Assembly (NCBI GenBank): GCA_947579605.1
Contig: OX388314.1
Location: 1,426,001 to 1,490,000, forward strand
Length of the DNA stretch: 64,000 bases
Reading direction: 5' to 3'
Source: Athripsodes cinereus
Taxonomy: Eukaryota; Arthropoda; Insecta; Trichoptera; Leptoceridae
The position numbers and the translations under genes are program-made. Below the pieces are notes generated by a model. That model was not told where the DNA came from. It saw nothing but the letters and a program-made list of their open reading frames with translations, and searched no databases. Below are positions 42,664-51,531 of this stretch, one piece after another. The stretch's first letter is position 1. Each line of letters starts with the position of its first letter.

Positions 42664-43122
42664 ATTGGGTACTTGCTAGATTACGTTATTTTGCTATGCA
42701 CTCATTGCTAATGTGTTTGTGTGGGTACTTTTGTAATATGTTTTTCACTATTATTGTTGTTGTTATTATTATGTTTTTATTGGGTACTTGCTAGATTATG
42801 TTATTTTGCTATGCACTCATTGCTAATGTGTTTGTGTGGGTACTTTTGTAATATGTTTTTCACTATTATTGTTGTTGTTTTTATTATGTTTTTATTGGGT
42901 ACTTGCTAGATTATGTTATTTTGTTATGTTCTCATTGCTAATGTGTTTGTGTGGGTACTTTTGTAATATGTTTTTCACTATTATTGTTGTTGTTTATATT
43001 ATGTTTTTATTGGGTACTTGCTAGATTATGTTATTTTGCTATGCAATCATTGCTAATGTGTTTGTGTGGGTACTTTTGTAATATGTTTTTCACTAATATT
43101 GTTGTTGTTTTTATTATGTTTT
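42664..43122 (+). repeat. 115-bp tandem array, four copies
   Basis: ATTGGGTACTTGCTAGATTA starts at 42664, 42779, 42894 and 43009. Units differ at only a few bases. 115 is not a multiple of three, so the three similar 62-codon hydrophobic frames in it are a by-product. Confidence 0.95.
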
Positions 43123-43167
43123 TTCATGAAAGACTTATATAGCCGTTCACTGTATAAATGAATAAAA

Positions 43168-43330
43168 TGTGCAAAATCTAATCGGAAGAAGTGAGTAAGG
43201 CATCCCAACGCTTACAAACTGGCTTTGAGCTGGATCAACTAATCATTTTCGTTGTTCATGGACAACGTTAACCAATTCCGTCTTTCTCACTGTCATAACG
43301 AAACTAACCCGGTATTAAATTTGATCTTTT
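43168..43330 (-). mobile_element. foldback MITE, one arm
   Basis: AATCTAATCGGAAGAAGTGA, CATCCCAACGCTTACAAACT, CATGGACAACGTTAACCAAT: an arm plus the first interior bases of the 62.6-63.1-kb element. Confidence 0.65.
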
Positions 43331-43654
43331 GTAAATGCCAACTACAAGTACCAATGCAGGTTTGAGAAGACTTCTGTGGAGATTTACATAATCAAATAAT
43401 ATTTGATGGTTATTGCTATAATCTCAGACATCACCAGGTATTAGGGGTTGAGATTTACTATTGTAAATGTTAGACACTTATTGGCTAAATAGTTTTTCAT
43501 TTCCTCTTTTCCAAAATATATTTCTTCAGCTGCTTTACAAATAACGCAATATTTTTCATTTGTTTTACTTCTTGTGGCAATGCATTCGTATCAGTAAAGC
43601 AGAATAGAGAAAACCATATCTGTTTTTATCTGAACATGCTCTAATCATACTTTT

Positions 43655-43750
43655 GATAATGAGTCCATGAGGAGAGTCGAAACGTCAAGACAATGAAAGG
43701 GAAACAACCAGACGCAGTAAACCCAGAAGAACATCAGCATCTATAGGTAA
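43655..43750 (+). mobile_element. possible Penelope-like terminus
   Basis: GAGTCCATGAGGAGAGTCGA and AACGTCAAGACAATGAAAGG, then ACGCAGTAAACCCAGAAGAA. The GAGGAGAGTCGAAACGTC phrase is hammerhead-like (GA..GA, stem, CGAAAC) but lacks the CTGATGA box. Confidence 0.35.
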
Positions 43751-43754
43751 ATAT

Positions 43755-44290
43755 AACAATGCTATTTCTTATAAACTATTATTTGACTGCCTACTACCTT
43801 TTTACGATTCTCTCATATTTCTTACTGCGAGGGTGTGCCAAACTATACTGCTAAGTTTTAAACGATGATTGATGTCATGTGATTATTTAGTCAATTACTT
43901 ATGTAATTTTTACTTTTTACAGAAATTATCGTTGGCTACATAACATTACGGCTACGATTAATGTCAAGATTACTTTTGGCGGTTAGTTAAATCATTTGAT
44001 ATGTATGAATAAAAATAATATAAATACATATGTCGGTACTTAAAGATTATTAGTTTAAAAACTAACACAATATTTCAGGAATTCCTCGACTATCACTTTG
44101 AGTTAAAATTTGACAACCTTTTTGTAAGGTTAACTACAAAAATTTAAACCAATTATAGTATAAATTATACTATGTGACAAAAGCAAACTGTATGAACTTT
44201 AGGCATACCACTGTACCTATAAAAACCAGGATAAAATTATAATAATTGTTATATCCAATTCGTATATAGTTTTTTTTTCAAGATTTGATT
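43755..44290. other. unassigned AT-rich stretch
   Basis: No repeat or frame recognised; a GGAATTCC word at 44080 recalls those at 45.1-45.3 kb. Confidence 0.35.
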
Positions 44291-44297
44291 AACACAA

Positions 44298-44496
44298 TTC
44301 CGTGGAGTCCCGGTGAAGAGTAGCCCCCCCCCCCCACTATTTTCTGATAGTTTTGAGTGTCATGTTAAAGGGCGGACTTCGTAAAACATCATGTTTAAGA
44401 CCTTTAATATCTGCAGTTCAGCAATGAGATGTGCTTCACATCTTGAGTTTCTTAACTTTTGTTGAGACATAGAGAACAACTTGCATGTTAATTACC
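44298..44496 (+). mobile_element. SINE-1, diverged subfamily
   Basis: TTCCGTGGAGTCCCGGTGAA, a run of 12 C (about 44324-44335) in place of the usual TCTCCC, then GAGTGTCATGTTAAAGGGCG and ACAACTTGCATGTTAATTAC. 3' tail missing. Confidence 0.65.
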
Positions 44497-44654
44497 AACA
44501 CATCATTAAGGGTTTTCCCACCACTTTCCCCTGGATGTTTTAAGAGCTGAGCTCCTATATCATCCAGAAAACCAACACATCAATTCCTTGTACTGATCTT
44601 GGGCTGGGACCAATACAAAGGTTTTACGTAGAGTTGATGTCAATAGAGAACTTT

Positions 44655-44945
44655 AGTGGGTTGTCGAATGTGGATTCGTACCAAGGTCACATTTTGCGAG
44701 AAAAAACATATCAATTGCTTAACTTATAATACAAGACAAGTTTGGAGAAAGACGATGAGTGGGAAGAAGACAGATTATTATTATCAAAAAATCACCATAT
44801 TTTACTGGGACCATTACAGCCTTCGGTCAATGCAATTCCAGATGTCATGGCTACGCAATATTCGAGATTGGACAAGACAGGACAAACAGATCTTCTCTAT
44901 AGTGATCGCCAACGTCAGGGGATCCGATACGATACTCGTTGAAGT
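44655..44945 (+). pseudogene. RTE-like LINE C-terminal remnant
   Basis: Frames around 44846-44930 give QMSWLRNIRDWTRQ and then FSIVIANVRGSD, matching the end of an RTE-type LINE related to the 15.7-kb copy (SWLKNLRQW). Frame breaks and stops lie upstream. Confidence 0.65.
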
Positions 44946-45069
44946 AAAAATCTTTGTCATCAGAAAAAACGTTAGTACTGTTTGGGTCAAATTTAAAGCA
45001 TATTATGGAATGAAAATAAAATGTGTATACTTTTCATCGATATTATTCTTCATATCTCTGACATTTTCA

Positions 45070-45330
45070 GGAATTCCTGAAGTTGTTGTACTTCATTTTA
45101 TATTTCATAAATTGCCGAAGTCGTTATTCATATTTTTTTTATTTTGCCATAATTTTTATTTAATTTTAGACGGAATTCCCTAAACCCTTACTCATATTAC
45201 TTTAAAAGAAATTAAGTCATCGTTCGCCAAATTCATTTTTTATTTCCCCATCATTTTTTTTTATTTTTGCAGGAATTCCTGGAACTTTTACTCATACTAC
45301 CTAATACTTTAAAAGAAATCACAAGAAAGT
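45070..45330 (+). repeat. degenerate tandem repeat of about 100 bp
   Basis: GGAATTCC occurs at 45070, 45172 and 45272, each time after a T-rich tract (the first and last also have CAG). Units two and three share TTACTCATA.TAC and ACTTTAAAAGAAAT. Confidence 0.55.
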
Positions 45331-45334
45331 TTCA

Positions 45335-45830
45335 CGCAACAGGAAATTAAAAAGCACTTAGTGTAAGTATGTAAGTTTTATGCCTTGTTACAGAATTTAA
45401 ACTACCGCTGAAGAAAGTACAATTACTATACTACAAATACTCACACCATATATCGGTATTAAATAGAAAATAAAATCTTAAACAAAATTATTTTTTTATA
45501 CAGTGCGTCCGTTTTCTTTTACTATGTAACATCATTGCGGCGTCGGTCGCCTCGCAATGACGTCGATGGTTAAAATAGCGTAAATGAAGCATGCATAATC
45601 TACCAATACGGAGTTTGCGTTTCGTTGTTTCAGTGATATAAAGTAAGCCTTAATATGAAATTTCCCTGAAGTTTAGATTGAGATTCAATGAAATAATTGT
45701 ACAAGCTATTTTCAGTTTGAAAAATATTGTCAATTTTAAACTGCTGACACCTTAAAATGTGTCTAAACACAAAATTTTAAGTAAATTTAACACATGAAAC
45801 TACCATTTAAGGCTTAGAAAAGACAAATGT
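45335..45830. other. unassigned stretch
   Basis: CATTGCGGCGTCGGTCGCCT with CGCAATGACG (45532-45562) is a small GC-rich inverted repeat. Rest featureless. Confidence 0.35.
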
Positions 45831-45834
45831 CACC

Positions 45835-45930
45835 TTATTCGGTAGTGCCCCGGACGGGACTTGAACCCGCATCCCTAACCTTGTTTGGAAGAGTGCATTG
45901 TCCAATCAAGCTACAAGACGACTTGCGGAA
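45835..45930 (-). mobile_element. SINE-4 (tRNA-like head)
   Basis: Minus strand: TAGCTTGATTGGA fits an A box; GCGGGTTCAAGTCCCGT forms a T arm with a canonical TTCAAGT loop. The 3' acceptor-like CCGGGGC has no partner at the 5' end, so it is not a working tRNA. The body continues toward lower coordinates and contains ACTACCGAATAAGGTG and TTTTCTAAGCCTTA. Confidence 0.65.
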
Positions 45931-45934
45931 GGCT

Positions 45935-46685
45935 GCAATATTCCCTTTTATAAGCCCCAATGACAGCTTCACGTGTAGGTATTGTTCTGAGATACTTAGT
46001 ATGGATACATACCCCATGTTGAATACTTCCAAGTGTAGGTAGATAGAATTGTACCTATCATAAACTCTCTAGGTATGATGCCAGAGACATCTATTTATAT
46101 TTTATCATCATTTTTTGATTCTGTATCAGTGCTGTTAGCTTTGATGCGAACCTAGATGTTGCTAGTGTCTCTGAACTAATTTTCTAGTAACTCTTTTCAT
46201 TTTGAATTTTAAATTAGATGAGACACTAAAATAATATAGTTTTTATTTCCACAATAACAGACACCAAACTTTATTTTTTTAGAAAAATCAAATAATCAAG
46301 CCATTTGCAATATTGCATTCATTAGCAGCCAGACACCCTGCATTTATCTGCGCAGTATTATTATATTAGTATTTGTATTGTGTGCACAACCAAGTAAGCA
46401 ATAAAAATGTTAGTACGTACATTTACTACGTATGTTCATACACTTCCGCTGCGGTTGACACATTTTCCATTAAGTCACCACAGTAAGCTGTATCTACTAT
46501 TGATAGAATATGTCGCATAGATGTCGTACACATACACTAGAACAAAGTCCATTTATAGATCTGGTTTACTAGCCGTAACTAACTTGAGAATTTTGTTTAA
46601 GAAGTCATCCCTACTTAAACAAAAACTTTGAAAAAAAACAATTTGTTCTGAATATAAATTTAAATATGGAGATGGATTTCTTCCA
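45935..46685. other. unassigned AT-rich stretch
   Basis: No features recognised. Confidence 0.35.
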
Positions 46686-46689
46686 TAAA

Positions 46690-46860
46690 AAGGTGGTCGG
46701 TAGGCTAATGGAATAGTGTCAAACTTCTAATCCAGAGATCTCGTGTTCAATTATATCAGCTGCCGGCATACTTCACATACAAGGCGAAAATTATTGCATT
46801 ATGTATACTGTGAGGATGTTCGTGTAGTATTTGGGTTCATTAAAAATATATTTATTTCAT
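46690..46860 (+). mobile_element. SINE-3, decayed
   Basis: GGTCGGTAGGCTAATGGAAT head (A-box-like TAGGCTAATGG), CTCGTGTTCAATTATATCAG in the B-box position, then AGTATTTGGGTTCATTAAAA. Confidence 0.6.
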
Positions 46861-46972
46861 TTCAAAAATTGTTTCGTTGATTGTATTTTTTAATTCCTCT
46901 AAAATCTAAAGCATATAACAAAATATGCCAAAAACAAAATAACAGGAATAAATTTAGCAACAATTATTTACC

Positions 46973-47030
46973 ATACCATCAAGACATACATCTTCAAGTC
47001 CCACAGGGCGGGTGACACTACGCCTCAGCG
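46973..47030 (-). mobile_element. SINE-1, 3' fragment
   Basis: ACCATACCATCAAGACATAC and TCCCACAGGGCGGGTG. Confidence 0.4.
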
Positions 47031-47065
47031 CTGAATAATAGATATTAATTATCTTGAATAACGTA

Positions 47066-47263
47066 AAGTATTTTTACTTTGCATTATCTGTTACTTTTCT
47101 TTTGAAATCGCTATGGGTTTTATCAAAATTTTGCCATCTATGAGCGAATCAATAATAATGTTATGTGCTAAACACAGTAATGACCCGTAGATGGCAAATG
47201 TTTGCCGAAATCGAAAAAAAAATTTAAGAATTAAGTAACAAATAATACAAAGTTAAAATACTT
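47066..47263. mobile_element. MITE with 80-bp imperfect terminal inverted repeats
   Basis: AAGTATTTTTACTTTGCATT at left and, at right, AATACAAAGTTAAAATACTT. The pairing continues inward to TTTTGCCATCTATG / CGTAGATGGCAAATG. About 198 bp, non-coding; target duplication not resolved. Confidence 0.6.
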
Positions 47264-47269
47264 CAAATT

Positions 47270-47925
47270 TTAACAAAATGTCTACATAGCAACTGTAACA
47301 GAGTTAATCCTTCTAAAATAAGTGAAGTTGATTTGAATAATTTTTTTTCAGACATGATGTCTGTTTGTTGGGAACGACGTATTACTTAACCAGACTTAAC
47401 AGAAGGAATAGCCGTTGTTCCGTGGTTGTGGTGAGTAAGGGTAATAGATTTAGAATATAGTTTGATAGATATCAACTGCATCACTACCGCATCACATAAT
47501 ATATGTACATTACTACTGTACATAATATTGCAGAATGATTTATACGAGTATTGTTAATCTGATTTAAGTGTTTTCAATCTATTGATTGAATCATAGTATA
47601 TGTAGTTTACTACCCTCCTTTACACGAGATTCGTCTCTATAAGGGAGATAATATATTTCAATAATGGTTTTAATTGAATAGTCTGTACAAACGAGTATTG
47701 TTGTATCTGTATTGATTATTATTATTATGGGTTCAATTTTCTTCTTCTTCTTCACCCTCGCCTTTATCCCATTTACTTGGGGTTGGGTCTCCTAGTCTTC
47801 ATCTTCCAAGTTTTCCGGTCCCCTACATTATTATTATTATTTTTTATTTATTTATTATAAAACATAACAATACATATACATACGACTATATGACCCATGA
47901 ACTTAAAAAATCATTTAAAATTAGG
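47270..47925. other. unassigned stretch left of the large inverted repeat
   Basis: 47745-47825 (TTCTTCTTCTTCACCCTCGC, CATTTACTTGGGGTTGGGTC) looks like the reverse of a LINE end with (AAG)n tail, but no frame is resolved. Confidence 0.35.
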
Positions 47926-48013
47926 TTGGTCTTATTCGCACGGCGCAGCCATATCAAGCCAAAGTGACATACGTCAAGAGAATGATATATTTTTTTATTT
48001 TTTTAAATTGTAA

Positions 48014-48562
48014 GTCTTAATTTCGGCCTGTAACAATCAACATTTTTATATCTATATCGTAAAACTAATAACTATGTGTATATAGTAATTTTTCATAATT
48101 TTATCAGACTATTTGGCGTGTTTTCTTATATATTTTGGCCTAAAAACACTCCAAGTGTTATATTTGTATGAAAAAAATTCTTGATATTTTTATTTGTTAG
48201 TCTTAATTTCGATCTGCAACAATCAACCTTTATGTATCTACATCTTAAAACTAATAAGTATGTGTATATAGTAATTTTTCATCCTTTTATGAGACTATTT
48301 GGAGTGTTTTCTTATATATTTTGACCTAAAAACACTCCAAGTGTAATATTTGTATGAAAAAAATCTTTAAATTTGTATTTGTTACTCTTAATTTCGATTT
48401 CTAACAATCAACCTTTATGTATCTATATCGTAAAACTAATAACTATGTGTAGGTATATAGTAATTTTTCATCATTTTATCAGACTATTTGGTGTGTTTTC
48501 TTATATATTTTGACCTGAAAACACTCCAAGTGTTATATTTGTATTAAAAAATTGTGAAATTT
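48014..48562 (+). repeat. left-arm 185-bp subrepeats, three units
   Basis: GTCTTAATTTCG starts at 48014, 48200 and (as CTCTTAATTTCG) 48385. Each unit includes AATCAACCTTTATGTATCTA and AACACTCCAAGTGTTATATT. Confidence 0.9.
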
Positions 48563-48569
48563 TATTAAT

Positions 48570-48770
48570 ATACCAGTGTTTGTGTCATCTGTGTGTTATC
48601 TCCGAGCAGGCGGACCACCTGTGGGTGCGTGGAGCATGGTCCCTCCTCAGAACGGCTTCCTTGGTGGAAACAATGACGTATGCTAGTGTGGGTGCTAGCA
48701 CGGGGTGCGCTTCAGATGGTTCGATGGTGACCCGCAGCAAAGGCAAGGAGGGCCGTACACTATGTATTGA
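48570..48770 (+). other. GC-rich orphan segment inside the foldback
   Basis: About 55-60% G+C by eye against an A/T-rich background. One frame from 48580 reads MCHLCVISEQADHLWVRGAW, another ATG gives MVTRSKGKEGRTLCIEH. It is neither LINE-A nor arm sequence. It may be a leftover of the element's own cargo or the 5' end of a LINE; I do not recognise it. Confidence 0.4.
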
Positions 48771-48776
48771 GCATAT

Positions 48777-49154
48777 AATCTATCTATATCTATCTATACC
48801 CTCACGCCGTGTCCCCGGAGGGGTAGGCAGAGAGACCGGAACGCCGTATAGATCAATCCTTACAAACGTCTTTCGCTTCCTCCACATTCATCCAGTTTCT
48901 CACATATGTTCGCCGATTTTTCTTACTCAACACGCGGCCGTTCTTTAGGATTTGATCCACGTGCTCAAGCAACGTGGTTCTTGGCCTTCCGCGCTTCCTC
49001 GCACCTCATCTTTCATACATCCTCTTCGTCATTCTTTCATCTTGCATTCGCTCAACATGTCCAAACCATCGTAACTTATTTACACGCCTCCTATCCACAA
49101 CACTCTTCTCGCATCCGCTCATTTTCCTGATATCCTCATTCTTCACTCTTTTTT
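48777..49154 (-). pseudogene. LINE-A copy 1 inside the foldback
   Basis: (TATC)n tail, CCCTCACGCCGTGTCCCCGG, then reversed codons of ...RKRGRPRTT.. and ..HVERM... AGCATAT at 48770-48776 and 49155-49161 may be the target duplication. Upstream frames are broken. Confidence 0.75.
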
Positions 49155-49164
49155 AGCATATTTA

Positions 49165-49486
49165 TAAGAGTTTATTATCATATCTGACACCTAAGAAAGA
49201 CAATTACCCATAACTGATTTATTTTGAATTATGATATGATATGGTAGTAGTATTGTAGGTACTATTATTTATAAACACAGTGTATAAAAGGCGTAAGCCG
49301 TGTATATTATTATAAATAAATAAATAAATTAGGTACATGTTGCATTGGAAATACTCTTAAGAATGGTACAACATCTTCACTAAGAACCAAATAGGATATT
49401 ATTATTGTAAGTATTAGTTAGGAGAAATTCTTGGAAAAAGGTAATATTTAGTACCTATTAATGAAAATTTCATCTTACAGTAACAT
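49165..49486. other. unassigned AT-rich spacer
   Basis: Single-copy sequence between two LINE-A copies, with ATAAATAAATAAAT near 49310. Confidence 0.35.
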
Positions 49487-49663
49487 CTTATACTATACTA
49501 TACTATACCCTCACGCCGTGTCCCAGGTGGGGTAGGCAGAGAGAACGGAACGCCATGTCGCTCTATCCTTACATACTTCTTTCGCTTCCTCTACATTCAT
49601 CCAGTTTCTCATACACGCACGCCGATTCCTCTTACTTAACACGCGACCGTCTTGAGAATCTGA

Positions 49664-50878
49664 ATTCTGACTAATCGATTAACGCAAAAACTTGACATGT
49701 ACCAACCTGTCGAACAAGCTGGATTCAGAAAAGGATTTGGAACAATTGATCATATCCAAACACTCCGTCTGCTTATAGAGAAAACAGTAGAATATAACAT
49801 CCCAATTCATCTAGCATTTATTGACTATAAGAAAGCCTTCGATTCTGTTGAATCATGGGCAATAATACAAGCCCTCAACGATGCGAGAATTGACTCCAGA
49901 TATACGAGAATGATAAAATTCATATATGACCACGCCACCATGGATGTTAAGATAAACGAAGGTACAAAAACAAATAAGATAAACATCAACAGAGGAGTCC
50001 GACAAGGTGATACAATTTCTCCCAAATTATTCACGTTGGCAATGGAGAATATCTTTAGGATGATGAATTGGGAAAACAAGGGAGTCAGAATTGATGGAAC
50101 ATACTTGAACCACCTACGTTTTGCTGATGATATTGTACTGGTGAGTGAGAATATTGACGAGCTGAAAAATATGATAAAAGAGCTGCATGAAACCTCTCTA
50201 AAAATTGGTCTAGAGATGAACATAGGTAAGACAAAAATCTTGAGTCCAACAAATGAGAGCCTAACAATCGACAACAAATACATAGAGGCAGTAAATGAAT
50301 ACATATACCTTGGACATAAGATCAAAATTGGAAAGGAAAACCAAACTGCAGAGATACCCAGAAGAATAGGCCTGGGCTGGGCAGCATTTGGAAAATTGAA
50401 AAATATACTCACCAGTAAAGATATCCCAAGAACCCTAAAGAAGAAAGTCTACGAAACATGTATCCTCCCAGTGACAAAATATGGACTAGAAACCATATCG
50501 CTAACTGCAGCAAGTGTCCACAAGCTAAAATGCTCACAAAGATCTATGGAAAGACGAATGTTAGGGGTGAGTCTGAGAGATAAAATTAGAAACGAAGACA
50601 TCAGACACCTAACAAAAGTCACAGATATTATGGATCGTGTTGCAAAGCTTAAGTGGCAATGGGCGGGTCATGTTGTGAGACGAAACGACGGTAGATGGAC
50701 TCCTAGAATCCTCAAATGGCGACCATGGAGTAGCAAAAGAAGCATCGGCAGACCACAAAAGAGATGGACTGACGACATTACTCCAATCGCGGGAAGGAAA
50801 TGGATACAGAGGGCACAGGACCGCAACGATTGGAAGAGTTTGGAAGAGGCCTTTATCCAGCAGTGGAGAGATGGCTGA
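49664..50878 (+). CDS. LINE-B RTE-type reverse transcriptase, 5'-truncated
   Basis: One uninterrupted frame from the insertion point (first codons ILTNRLTQKL) to TGA; first Met at 49697 gives 393 residues. Numbering from that Met: FIDYKKAFDSV at 41-51 (first catalytic Asp), GVRQGDTISPKLF at 100-112, FADDIVL at 142-148 (catalytic Asp pair), YLGHKIKIG and ETCILPVTKYGLET in the thumb/connection part, then WQWAGHVVRR and GRPQKRWTDDI near the C-terminus. Full-length RTE proteins also have an N-terminal apurinic endonuclease, absent here because of truncation at insertion. All RT core residues are kept and there are no frameshifts, so the copy is recent. Function in the family: nicking the target and copying its RNA in place. 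It cannot move itself without the nuclease. Confidence 0.9.
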   Translation: MLTNRLTQKLDMYQPVEQAGFRKGFGTIDHIQTLRLLIEKTVEYNIPIHLAFIDYKKAFDSVESWAIIQALNDARIDSRYTRMIKFIYDHATMDVKINEGTKTNKININRGVRQGDTISPKLFTLAMENIFRMMNWENKGVRIDGTYLNHLRFADDIVLVSENIDELKNMIKELHETSLKIGLEMNIGKTKILSPTNESLTIDNKYIEAVNEYIYLGHKIKIGKENQTAEIPRRIGLGWAAFGKLKNILTSKDIPRTLKKKVYETCILPVTKYGLETISLTAASVHKLKCSQRSMERRMLGVSLRDKIRNEDIRHLTKVTDIMDRVAKLKWQWAGHVVRRNDGRWTPRILKWRPWSSKRSIGRPQKRWTDDITPIAGRKWIQRAQDRNDWKSLEEAFIQQWRDG

Positions 50879-50894
50879 CTAAGAAGAAGAAGAA
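49664..50894 (+). mobile_element. LINE-B insertion, 15-bp TSD, (AAG)n tail
   Basis: GTCTTGAGAATCTGA (49649-49663) and GTCTTGAGAATTTGA (50895-50909) flank it. The element begins in mid-codon-frame of the RT and ends just after the stop with AAGAAGAAGAAGAA, i.e. almost no 3' UTR, as in RTE elements. Confidence 0.9.
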
Positions 50895-51531
50895 GTCTTG
50901 AGAATTTGATCCACGTGGTTAAGCCACGTGGTTCTCGGACGCCCGCGCTTCCTCACACCCTCTCTTTCAGCTAAATACACCCTCTTCGTCAATCTTACAC
51001 CATCCATTCGCTCCACATGACCAAACCATCTCAATTTATTTACACACATTCTATCAACAACACTCCTCTTGCATCCACTCATTCTTCTAATATCCTCATT
51101 TCTTACTCTATCACGCAATGTTTTACCTACCATTCTTCTCAGTGATCGCATCTCCACTGCATTTATTCCACTCTCGTCCTTCTTCAGCCATGTCCAAGTC
51201 TCGCTTGCATACATCAGTGTCGGTACGAGGATGGCGTTGTGCACCAGCATTTTAGCCATGTTCGAGACATTGCTATTGCTAACAATAGATCGAAGTGCAC
51301 CGTTCACTCTCGCACCAGCCACTTTTCTTTTTTTAATGTCCCTTTCGTACCTACCATCCCTTACAAACATACTTCCTAAATAAACATATTCGTCCACTTG
51401 CTCCAAACATCTTACAATAGTATTTGTATTTCATTTTTCATTCAATTGCCTTGTCTACATCTATAACCAATCTATGTTCAAGAACTACGTGGCTTGACCA
51501 CGTGGATCAAATTCTCAAGGACGGTCACGTC

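Larger units (their letters stand above)
49487..51406 (-). mobile_element. LINE-A copy 2, split by LINE-B
   Basis: Tail and C-terminal end at 49487-49648, the rest at 50895-51406. The longer part encodes, on the minus strand, MEQVDEYVYLGSMFVRDGRY, VPTLMYASETWTWLKKDES, NKLRWFGHVERMDGVRLTKR and RKRGRPRTTWLNHVDQILK: the conserved region after the RT domain in RTE-type proteins. It is open for 170 codons, so it is young apart from the insertion. The RT and endonuclease domains are missing. Confidence 0.85.

Noticed and set aside
42721..43142. Three similar hydrophobic frames as a small protein family
   Set aside because: They arise from the 115-bp tandem repeat, whose length shifts frame each time.
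45835..45930. Possible tRNA gene on the minus strand
   Set aside because: The T arm is good but the 7-base acceptor halves do not pair and no anticodon arm can be placed; it is a SINE head.
48580..48948. 122-codon frame as one gene
   Set aside because: Its second half is antisense LINE-A; only the first 60 codons lie in the unexplained GC-rich part.
49825..50412. 195-codon minus-strand frame
   Set aside because: Antisense shadow of the LINE-B reverse transcriptase.
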